From the NCBI RefSeq assembly GCF_000430545.1, contig NZ_KE387164.1, forward strand, positions 156,807 to 220,806: a stretch of DNA of 64,000 bases. The letters are read 5' to 3'. Position 1 is the stretch's first letter. Every line of letters begins with the position of its first letter. Of the stretch, positions 45,052 through 52,638 are shown in pieces. The position numbers and the translations under genes were made by a program. The notes beneath the pieces are model-generated. The model worked only from the letters and a program-made list of their open reading frames with translations, did not search any database and was not told the DNA's origin. The DNA is from Tenacibaculum ovolyticum DSM 18103 (lineage in GTDB: Bacteria; Bacteroidota; Bacteroidia; Flavobacteriales; Flavobacteriaceae).

Positions 45052-48000
45052 ATGCAATATAATCATCAAGAGATAGAAAAGAAATGGCAACAGTTTTGGG
45101 CAGATAACCAAACATTTAAAGCCAGTAATGAATCGGAGAAACCTAAATATTATGTGTTAGATATGTTTCCTTATCCATCAGGAGCAGGACTACATGTAGG
45201 GCATCCATTAGGCTATATTGCATCTGATATTTATGCACGTTACAAGCGTCATAAAGGCTTTAATGTATTGCATCCGCAGGGATATGATTCTTTTGGATTA
45301 CCAGCAGAACAATATGCAATTCAAACAGGGCAACACCCTGCTATAACAACTGAAACAAACATAAAAACATACCGCCGTCAGTTAGATACTATCGGATTTT
45401 CTTTCGACTGGTCACGTGAGGTTCGTACTTCTAGTCCAGAATATTATAAATGGACACAGTGGATTTTTATTCAATTATTTAATTCTTGGTATAATAAAGA
45501 TACTGATAAGGCTGAAGATGTTTCAACTTTAATTTCAGTTTTTGAAACGGCAGGAAATGGAACGATAAATGCAGTTTCAGACGAAGATATTACTGTTTTT
45601 ACGGCAGATGAATGGAAAGGATTCTCTTCAGAAAAACAACAAGAAATATTGTTGCAATATCGTTTAACTTATTTATCAGATACTGAGGTTAACTGGTGTC
45701 CTGAATTAGGAACGGTATTAGCAAATGATGAAATAATAAACGGTGTTTCAGAACGAGGAGGACATCCAGTAGTACGTAAAAAAATGACGCAATGGTCTAT
45801 GCGAATTTCGGCATATTCACAACGTTTGTTAGATGGTTTACAAAACATCGATTGGCCTCAGCCTTTAAAAGATAGTCAAACGAATTGGATTGGTCGCTCA
45901 CAAGGAGCTATGGTAACTTTTAAAGTTGATGCTTTAGAGGCGCCAGAAAGTGGTGTTAAATTATCATATAAAGAATTAGAAGCATTAAAAGAAATGCGTT
46001 TAAATCTTTCTAAAGCTGAAGAAGTTCTTTGGAATGAGTTAAAAGCTAAAAAAGGAGCAGCAAAGTTTAGAAAAAAATATACCATTGGTACATTTTTAGT
46101 AGATTATGTATGCTTAGCAAAAAATATAATTGTTGAGTTTTCTGGTAAAGAAGACGAAGCTGCAAGAACTTCTTATTTTACAAGTGAAGGATTTAATATT
46201 GTTCGTTTTACAAATGAAGAAGTAATTGAAAATGTTTTAGGTGTTGTATCTAAAATAAATAATACAATTCAGTTTGCAAAACCTATTGAAAAGAGCAATG
46301 TTGAGGTAGTAAACTCTGTTGTACAAAACGATTACAAAATAGATGTTTTTACAACAAGACCTGATACTATTTATGGTGTGTCGTTTATGACGTTGGCACC
46401 AGAACATGAATTGGTGTCACGAATCGTGACTGATAAACAGAAGAAAGCTGTTTATGCATATATTAAAGCAACAGCAAAACGTTCTGAAAGAGAAAGAATG
46501 GCAGATGTAAAAACGATTTCAGGAGTTTTTACAGGAGCCTATGCTTTACATCCATTTACAGGTAAACAAGTGCCAATTTGGATTGGTGATTATGTTTTAG
46601 CAAATTACGGTACAGGAGCAGTTATGGCTGTTCCTTGTGGAGATCAACGTGATTATGATTTTGCAAAACATTTTGAACTAGAAATTCCTAACATTTTTGA
46701 AAATGTTGATATTTCAGAAACTGCACATGCAGATAAGGAAGGAACAAAAATTGCAAATTCAGATTTCTTAAATGGATTATCGTATAAAAAAGCGATGAAA
46801 TTGGCTATTTATGAAATGGAAAAACAAGGCTTTGGTTTTGGTAAAATAAACTATCGTTTACGTGATGCCGTATTTAGTCGTCAACGTTATTGGGGAGAAC
46901 CTTTTCCTGTTTATTATAAAGACGGAATGCCTCAAATGATTGACGCAAAATATTTACCAATTGTACTACCAGAAGTAGAAAAGTATTTACCTACTGAAGA
47001 CGGGAAACCACCGTTAGGAAACGCAATTGAGTGGGCTTGGGATATTGAGAAAAATGAAGTAGTAAATAATAGTTTAATTAACAATAAAACGGTTTTTAAT
47101 TTAGAGCTAAATACAATGCCAGGTTGGGCAGGAAGTTCTTGGTATTTTAATCGTTATATGGACGCTACGAATACTGGTGAATTTGTAAGCAAAGAAGCTG
47201 CTGATTACTGGAAAGAAGTAGATTTATATATTGGAGGTTCAGAACATGCAACAGGGCATTTATTATATGCTCGTTTCTGGCAAAAATTCTTATTTGATAA
47301 AGGAGTTGTTCCTGTTGATGAATTTGCAAAAAAGTTGATTAACCAAGGAATGATTTTAGGAACTTCTGCACTTGTGTATGAAGCAATGTTTGACGGTAAA
47401 ACGAATAACTTATATGTTTCTGCTGATTATTTTCAAGGAGAAAACCAAATAACAGAAACTGAGAAAGACGATAAATTATGGTCTCGATTAGATAAAAAAC
47501 TAAAAGAAGCAGGTCTTACAGCTGAAAATGAAGCAACGTTATCTTACCGACCTATTCATATTGATGTAAGTACACTTGAAGGTGATACTGTAATTAATAT
47601 AGATAAGTTAAAAGAGTGGAGAGACGAATTTAAAAAGGCTGAGTTTGTTTTTGGAAAAAATAATGAGTTTTCTTGCTATCGTGAAGTAGAGAAAATGTCT
47701 AAATCTAAATATAACGTCGTTAACCCAGATTTAATTTGTGAAGAATTTGGTGCAGATGCTTTGCGTTTATTTGAAATGTTTTTAGGGCCCTTAGAACAAA
47801 CAAAACCTTGGAAAACCTCGGGGATTTCAGGAGTATATTCATTCTTAAAAAAGCTTTGGAAATTATATATTGGGGAAGAAGGCGTTATTGTAACGGAAGA
47901 AGAACCAACTAAAGACGAATTAAAAGTATTACATAAAACAATTAAAAAAGTAGAAGAAGATATTGAGAACTTCTCATTTAATACCTCAGTTTCTACTTTT

Positions 48001-48372
48001 ATGATTGCTGTAAACGAATTAAATGCTTTAAAATGTAATAAGCGTGCTATTTTAGAACCATTATTAGCTTTAATTTCACCTTATGCTCCTCACGTAGCAG
48101 AAGAGTTATGGAATAAATTGGGGCATACAGAATCAATTTCAACAATTGAATTCCCTAAGTTTGAAGCATCTCATTTAGTAGAAAGTTCTAAAAATTATCC
48201 TGTTTCATTTAACGGTAAAATGCGTTTTACTTTAGAGTTACCATTAGATTTATCGAAAGATGAAATTGAAAAAATTGTAATGGCAGAAGAGAGAACACAA
48301 GCTCAATTAGGAGATAGAACACCTAAGAAGATAATTATCGTTCCTGGAAAAATTATTAATATTGTAGGATAA
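45052..48372 (+). CDS. leuS: Leucine-tRNA ligase with an inserted DUF559 endonuclease-like domain
   Basis: LeuRS charges tRNA-Leu and edits misacylated tRNA. The 1106 residues show HVGH (48-51), the editing motif TTRPDT (434-439), the KMSKS loop (881-885) and a normal anticodon-binding C-terminus. Residues about 312-408 are foreign to LeuRS: MRLNLSKAEEVLWNEL, FRKKYTIGTFLVDYV and FTNEEVIENV form a DUF559 (Vsr-like PD-(D/E)xK) domain. It sits in the first part of the CP1 editing domain, between WIGRSQGAMVTF and YKIDVFTTRPDT. Asp351 and Glu362 of the putative active site remain, but the usual Glu-x-Asp-Gly reads EFSG (Ser364). The frame is uninterrupted, so this is an in-frame domain insertion and not a frameshift. 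Single-gene unit with its own promoter. Confidence 0.95.
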   Translation: MQYNHQEIEKKWQQFWADNQTFKASNESEKPKYYVLDMFPYPSGAGLHVGHPLGYIASDIYARYKRHKGFNVLHPQGYDSFGLPAEQYAIQTGQHPAITTETNIKTYRRQLDTIGFSFDWSREVRTSSPEYYKWTQWIFIQLFNSWYNKDTDKAEDVSTLISVFETAGNGTINAVSDEDITVFTADEWKGFSSEKQQEILLQYRLTYLSDTEVNWCPELGTVLANDEIINGVSERGGHPVVRKKMTQWSMRISAYSQRLLDGLQNIDWPQPLKDSQTNWIGRSQGAMVTFKVDALEAPESGVKLSYKELEALKEMRLNLSKAEEVLWNELKAKKGAAKFRKKYTIGTFLVDYVCLAKNIIVEFSGKEDEAARTSYFTSEGFNIVRFTNEEVIENVLGVVSKINNTIQFAKPIEKSNVEVVNSVVQNDYKIDVFTTRPDTIYGVSFMTLAPEHELVSRIVTDKQKKAVYAYIKATAKRSERERMADVKTISGVFTGAYALHPFTGKQVPIWIGDYVLANYGTGAVMAVPCGDQRDYDFAKHFELEIPNIFENVDISETAHADKEGTKIANSDFLNGLSYKKAMKLAIYEMEKQGFGFGKINYRLRDAVFSRQRYWGEPFPVYYKDGMPQMIDAKYLPIVLPEVEKYLPTEDGKPPLGNAIEWAWDIEKNEVVNNSLINNKTVFNLELNTMPGWAGSSWYFNRYMDATNTGEFVSKEAADYWKEVDLYIGGSEHATGHLLYARFWQKFLFDKGVVPVDEFAKKLINQGMILGTSALVYEAMFDGKTNNLYVSADYFQGENQITETEKDDKLWSRLDKKLKEAGLTAENEATLSYRPIHIDVSTLEGDTVINIDKLKEWRDEFKKAEFVFGKNNEFSCYREVEKMSKSKYNVVNPDLICEEFGADALRLFEMFLGPLEQTKPWKTSGISGVYSFLKKLWKLYIGEEGVIVTEEEPTKDELKVLHKTIKKVEEDIENFSFNTSVSTFMIAVNELNALKCNKRAILEPLLALISPYAPHVAEELWNKLGHTESISTIEFPKFEASHLVESSKNYPVSFNGKMRFTLELPLDLSKDEIEKIVMAEERTQAQLGDRTPKKIIIVPGKIINIVG

Positions 48373-48393
48373 AAGATAAAGTTAATTATAAAG

Positions 48394-48434
48394 AAAAGAA
48401 GACTTTTTAAAACTTTAAAAAGTCTTCTTTTTTG
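48394..48434 (+). terminator. Terminator after leuS
   Basis: Eighteen-base complementary arms (48394-48411 and 48414-48431) form a long AT-rich stem with a GAAGAC core, followed by Ts. Confidence 0.85.
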
Positions 48435-48450
48435 TTTAAAATAGTTTAGT

Positions 48451-48705
48451 ATGGATTTTTATGAAACATTAGGTTTGTTAGCAGCCACATTAACAACGGC
48501 TTCATTTTTACCACAAGTTTATAAAACATGGAAAACAAAGTCTACTGAAGGGTTATCTTTAGTAATGTACTCCGTATTTTTTGTAGGTATTGTATTGTGG
48601 TTAATTTATGGAATTCATTTAAAGAGTTTACCAATGATTTTAGCTAATGGTATAACGGCTGTATCATCACTTTTTTTAGTAATAATGAAACTTAAATATA
48701 AGTAG
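48451..48705 (+). CDS. SemiSWEET-type sugar transporter
   Basis: The 84-residue protein has three membrane helices and the PQ-loop pattern SFLPQVYKTWKTKSTEGLS, typical for bacterial SemiSWEETs. These work as homodimers and allow passive sugar passage across the inner membrane. It stands alone between terminators. Confidence 0.9.
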   Translation: MDFYETLGLLAATLTTASFLPQVYKTWKTKSTEGLSLVMYSVFFVGIVLWLIYGIHLKSLPMILANGITAVSSLFLVIMKLKYK

Positions 48706-48722
48706 TTTAAAGGGGAATATAT

Positions 48723-48757
48723 TTTGAAAATAAGCAAAAAAAATCTAATTATTTTTG
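48723..48757 (+). promoter_or_regulatory. Promoter of the lipoprotein gene at 48796
   Basis: TTTG (48723-48726) and TATTTTTG (48750-48757) are 23 bases apart, at the upper limit of the consensus spacing. The ATG follows 38 bases later. Confidence 0.45.
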
Positions 48758-48795
48758 TTTTATGATTACCTTTACAATCTTAAAAAAAGATAAAA

Positions 48796-49236
48796 ATGAA
48801 AAATGTAATTAAGTTTATTGCCATGGCAATTGTATTTGCTTTTGTAGCTTGTTCTGATAGTACTGACGATAATCTCGGTGGGTCTATACCAAATACTGCA
48901 TTAGCAGGAACAGTATTTAATACCAATTTTGTTGCCACAGGAGGAAAGGCTTTTATGAGTGGAGATCAGTTAAGCATTAACATAACAAATGTTGAAGCAG
49001 ATTGTAGTTCAAGTATTTTTAATTACGATTTATATGTTTCTACGACTGTAGAAAATAAAGTAGGAATATCAACTACAAATGTTGTTTTTAGTAAAGATGG
49101 AGAGACTCCTAAGAATGTTATACAAAGTACTGTTGTTGTTGAGTCTATAACAGAAACAGAAATAGTTGTGAAAATTAAATCAAGTACTACTGGTAGTAAA
49201 GTAGAAGGTACTTTTACAGTTCCTTTTTGTAAGTAG
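48796..49236 (+). CDS. Hypothetical lipoprotein
   Basis: The 146-residue protein has a lipoprotein signal (AFVAC, Cys19) followed by SDSTDD, which resembles the Ser/Asp-rich lipoprotein export signal of Flavobacterium, so it may reach the cell surface. The mature part is Thr/Val/Ser-rich and looks like a single beta-sandwich, with two more cysteines (about 69 and 145) that could form a disulfide. No family recognised. Its own promoter and terminator flank it. Confidence 0.8.
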   Translation: MKNVIKFIAMAIVFAFVACSDSTDDNLGGSIPNTALAGTVFNTNFVATGGKAFMSGDQLSINITNVEADCSSSIFNYDLYVSTTVENKVGISTTNVVFSKDGETPKNVIQSTVVVESITETEIVVKIKSSTTGSKVEGTFTVPFCK

Positions 49237-49257
49237 ATTAGAAAATAATAAATAAAG

Positions 49258-49293
49258 AAAAGCCATTTCAAATAAAATTTGAAATGGCTTTTT
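49258..49293 (+). terminator. Terminator after the lipoprotein gene
   Basis: A 16-bp perfect stem (49258-49273 with 49277-49292) closes on an AAA loop, with Ts at its 3' side. Confidence 0.85.
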
Positions 49294-49321
49294 AGATTAC
49301 TTAAATTAGATAAAAAAATCA

Positions 49322-50278
49322 ATGAATAAACTGTCTTTTAAAAGCTATTGGCTTTTCTTATTAATTCCTATTGGTGTTGTATATTTTGTGCTTGTACCAG
49401 AACTTAAAAAAAATTATGAGCGATATAATAATAGCCAAATAAAGCTTCAAAATGATATTTATACTTTAGATTCTTTACAGCAATTAAAAAGCCTAACAAA
49501 AAAGGGTGAGCACCTACTTAAAGTATTAGAAATTACTGTGCCTATTCACACAAAGGTTTACGGTCGTGAAGAATATACGTTTTATAAAATAAGCGGAATG
49601 TTACTTGTTTTAGTGTTTATGGGAGTAGGTATGGTTGCAACAAGTTATATATCTAATAAAAAGAAAACTTCACCAAAAAATAAACAAATAGACTTTGTTT
49701 TTGAAGATCCGGAAACCGATGTAATTGGGCAGCAAATATCTTGGAATGCCTTAGAGAATTCTGCTAGTAATTTTGCGAGTGAAGTATTAAAAAAAACAGC
49801 ACAAGGATACAAAATAACTTCTAGCTCATTTACCAAAGTATTTGCTTGGAGTTTTTTCTTAATGGGCTTAAATTATGTAGCAATTTCATTTTATGAATAC
49901 TATCAAGTTTATAATATTCCACTTACTTTTATGAAAGGAGGAAAATTGTTTTTTACTTCTGGTGGGCCTTTTTTATTAATAGGGTTGTTTTTACTATTTA
50001 TGTTTTCTCCTAAGGTATTTATACATACTAGAAAAAGAAAAATTATTACAAGTGGTGAAACTCTTCAATTTCAACAAGTATACGCGTTACAAGTATTAGA
50101 AAAATTTTCGTCGGGAGGTAGCTCAGGTGGCTATTTTTCATACGAGTTAAACTTAATCACTAACAAGGGAGCTAGATACAATTTATTAAATCACGGAGAT
50201 AAAACATATATATTAAGTGATATGATGAAAATTAGTAAGTTATTAAAAGTGCCTGTTTGGAATAAAGGAGTGGCTTAA
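49322..50278 (+). CDS. Membrane protein with C-terminal PH-like domain, function unknown
   Basis: The 318-residue protein has four predicted membrane helices (about 10-27, 88-108, 170-190 and 208-228). The cytoplasmic C-terminal region has ITSGETLQFQQVYALQ, then YELNLITNKGARYNLLNHG and a closing VPVWN, a recurring pattern in small bacterial membrane proteins that looks like a PH-type fold. No partner is evident from context. Confidence 0.7.
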   Translation: MNKLSFKSYWLFLLIPIGVVYFVLVPELKKNYERYNNSQIKLQNDIYTLDSLQQLKSLTKKGEHLLKVLEITVPIHTKVYGREEYTFYKISGMLLVLVFMGVGMVATSYISNKKKTSPKNKQIDFVFEDPETDVIGQQISWNALENSASNFASEVLKKTAQGYKITSSSFTKVFAWSFFLMGLNYVAISFYEYYQVYNIPLTFMKGGKLFFTSGGPFLLIGLFLLFMFSPKVFIHTRKRKIITSGETLQFQQVYALQVLEKFSSGGSSGGYFSYELNLITNKGARYNLLNHGDKTYILSDMMKISKLLKVPVWNKGVA

Positions 50279-50335
50279 TAGTCATTAAATAAACTTTTAG
50301 TAATTTACACTTCAAATAGAAGAGAGTCTGTGAAT

Positions 50336-51514
50336 ATGTTATCTTGTAGTAAACATTCTTTAAATGTTCAATATTTTTATAATATTAACGAAATTCCAAA
50401 TGATATTTGGAAACAATTAGATTGTGAAAATAACTTGTATTTTAATTCAAAATATTTAGAGGCATTACAATTAAATAATTCGAGTATAAAGTTTGCTTAC
50501 ATAGTTTTATTTAATGAAAATGATTCTCCAGTAGCCTTAGCAACTATTCAGATAGTAGATTTTTATTTAGATAGTGTTCAGAACAATATGCAATCTGTTG
50601 TAGAATGGATGAAGTGTATGGGGAGAAAATTAGGTTTTATACCACCAGAAAACGTTTTTAAGATACTTACTTGTGGAAATACTTTTGTAAGTGGTGAGCA
50701 CGGATTTTATATAAAAGATAATCAAGATAAAAACACAATTATTCAAAGTATAGCTAAAGCTGTTGTTGATTTTGAGAATTTAAGTACTAAAAATACTGCA
50801 GATGTTTTTATGTTTAAAGATTTCGAAAATAAATCACAGTTTACAACAACATTATATAATGAAGGTTATAATTCTTTTAATGTAGATCCTAATATGGTTT
50901 TACATTTAGATAATAATTGGAATAATTTAGACGATTATTTAGCAGCATTAAAAACAAAATTTAGGGTAAAGGCACGAAAAGCATTTAAACTTAGTGCAAT
51001 GTTAAAAATTGAAGATGTTACTGCTGGTAGACTTTCTGAATTATTTCCAGAAATGACTTCGCTTTATAAAACGGTATCTGATAAAGCAAGTTTTAATTTG
51101 GTTGATTTTAATTTAGAAACCTATAAAACATTAAAGGAAAACTTAGGAGATGATTATTTTTTAAAAGTGTATTGGTTAGAAAATAAATTGGTTGGATTTT
51201 TATCTGGGGTTTTTAATCAAGAATCATTAGATGCACATTTTGTAGGAATAGATTATACTAATAATAAGGAATACGCTATATATCAGCGTATGCTATATGA
51301 TTATATCTCTATAGGTATAGCTAAGAAAGTAAAGACAATAAATTTTGGAAGAACAGCAAGTGAAATTAAAAGTTCGGTAGGTGCAGTTCCTAAAGATTTA
51401 ACTATTTATTTGCGTCATAAAAAAACGATTCCGAATCGTATTTTAAGTTTATTTTTAAAGAGAATTCAGCCTTCAGAATTTACGCAAAGACATCCATTTA
51501 AATTAAAAGATTAA
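50336..51514 (+). CDS. GNAT/FemAB-like N-acyltransferase
   Basis: The 392-residue protein appears to hold a GNAT-like double domain related to the Acetyltransf_6/FemAB group. The C-terminal half includes KTKFRVKARKAFK, then the acyl-CoA-fold segment YWLENKLVGFLSGV and the strand TINFGRTASEIKSSVG. Such proteins transfer acyl or aminoacyl groups to amines in envelope or secondary metabolite precursors; the substrate is unknown. The ATG at 50336 is preferred over a GTG two codons upstream. It precedes the thioesterase gene by 22 bases. Confidence 0.75.
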   Translation: MLSCSKHSLNVQYFYNINEIPNDIWKQLDCENNLYFNSKYLEALQLNNSSIKFAYIVLFNENDSPVALATIQIVDFYLDSVQNNMQSVVEWMKCMGRKLGFIPPENVFKILTCGNTFVSGEHGFYIKDNQDKNTIIQSIAKAVVDFENLSTKNTADVFMFKDFENKSQFTTTLYNEGYNSFNVDPNMVLHLDNNWNNLDDYLAALKTKFRVKARKAFKLSAMLKIEDVTAGRLSELFPEMTSLYKTVSDKASFNLVDFNLETYKTLKENLGDDYFLKVYWLENKLVGFLSGVFNQESLDAHFVGIDYTNNKEYAIYQRMLYDYISIGIAKKVKTINFGRTASEIKSSVGAVPKDLTIYLRHKKTIPNRILSLFLKRIQPSEFTQRHPFKLKD

Positions 51515-51536
51515 GAGAGAAAAGATAATTATAAAA

Positions 51537-52403
51537 ATGAAAAACACGCAAGAATTATTAGATATTCTAACTCTAGAAGATATTGGCGATAATAACTATA
51601 ATGGGATTAGTAAAGATATTGGAAGCCCAAGTGTTTTTGGAGGTCAGGTTTTAGCGCAATCATTAAATGCTGCTTATAGAACTGTTTCAGAGAAGCGAAC
51701 ATTACATTCATTACATTCTTATTTTTTAGAAGCAGGAAATTTAGATTTACCAATAACATATAATGTGCAAATTATTCGAGATGGCGGTAGTTTTTCTACT
51801 CGTAGAGTAACAGCATTTCAAAAAGATAAAACAATTTTTATATTGGCTTGCTCTTTTCATAAGAAAGAAGAAGGGTATGAGCATCAAATGCCGATAAAAA
51901 AGGATATTAAACAACCCGAAGAGTTGTTTAGTTGGACAGATATGTTAAATCAGTTTGGTGATTTTTTACCAAAAAAATTAAAATCTTTTTTAAGTATTGA
52001 GCGTCCAATAGATTTTAAACCTGTTCAAGTTGTAAATCCTATGGATGCAAAAGATTTACCACCAGTTGTAGATGTATGGTTTAAGTTGAAAGGAGGTGCT
52101 GTTAATTTAACATTAGCCCAGAAGCAACAAATTTTAACCTATATTTCAGATTATAATATTTTAACAGCTTGTTTAAACCCAAATGCTAGTGTTGCAAACT
52201 TTGGAAATACTCAAATGGCAAGTTTAGACCATTCAATGTGGTTTTATCGTGATTTTGATTTTAGTGATTGGTTATTGTTTTCAATCGAGAGTCCTAGTGC
52301 TTTTGGAGCTCGTGGATTTGCTTGTGGTAATATTTACACTAGAGAAGGTGTATTAGTTGCATCAGTGGCTCAAGAAGGCTTAATGAGAGCAATGAAAAAA
52401 TAA
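51537..52403 (+). CDS. tesB: Acyl-CoA thioesterase II
   Basis: The 288-residue protein is a double hot-dog thioesterase of the TesB type that hydrolyses acyl-CoA. Visible signatures are VFGGQVLAQSLNAAYRTV and LHSLHSYFLEAG in the first half, RDGGSFSTRRVTAFQ, and MASLDHSMWFYRDFDFSDWLLF with the catalytic Asp near the end. Length is normal. Probably cotranscribed with the upstream acyltransferase. Confidence 0.93.
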   Translation: MKNTQELLDILTLEDIGDNNYNGISKDIGSPSVFGGQVLAQSLNAAYRTVSEKRTLHSLHSYFLEAGNLDLPITYNVQIIRDGGSFSTRRVTAFQKDKTIFILACSFHKKEEGYEHQMPIKKDIKQPEELFSWTDMLNQFGDFLPKKLKSFLSIERPIDFKPVQVVNPMDAKDLPPVVDVWFKLKGGAVNLTLAQKQQILTYISDYNILTACLNPNASVANFGNTQMASLDHSMWFYRDFDFSDWLLFSIESPSAFGARGFACGNIYTREGVLVASVAQEGLMRAMKK

Positions 52404-52415
52404 TTTATATTAGTA

Positions 52416-52576
52416 TACCAGTTCTAATTTAAAATAACCGTAATAAATCGCCCTTTTTTCCTTTCTATTTCAGAATAAAAAGAAACCATAGCTAAGGCTA
52501 TTCTTTTAGTTTTGTTATTCATATAAAGAAAAAAATCATCATTTTATTTAAGAGTGATTTCAAACAAGAACTGGTA
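52416..52576. mobile_element. MITE-like element with terminal inverted repeats
   Basis: A 161-base noncoding element has termini TACCAGTTCT and, inverted, the same ten bases; over the first 24 bases 19 match. It is flanked on both sides by the same 6-base sequence TTAGTA in direct orientation (52410-52415 and 52577-52582), as expected for a target duplication. It begins 12 bases after the tesB stop. An internal hairpin (ATAGC-TAAG-GCTAT) lies mid-element. No transposase is encoded; the parent family is not known to me. Confidence 0.55.
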
Positions 52577-52586
52577 TTAGTAACAA

Positions 52587-52620
52587 AAAAAACCGAGTGA
52601 AATATTCACTCGGTTTTTTG
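52587..52620. terminator. Bidirectional terminator between tesB and the PiT gene
   Basis: A 15-bp perfect stem (AAAAAACCGAGTGAA arms) around an ATA loop, with A and T tracts on either side, serves the convergent genes. Confidence 0.88.
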
Positions 52621-52638
52621 TTTTTATAAAAACAATTT

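Noticed and set aside
45985..46275. LeuRS insert as sequencing or assembly artefact
   Set aside because: Reading frame, base composition and flanking LeuRS sequence are continuous on both sides, and the insert is itself a sensible folded domain.
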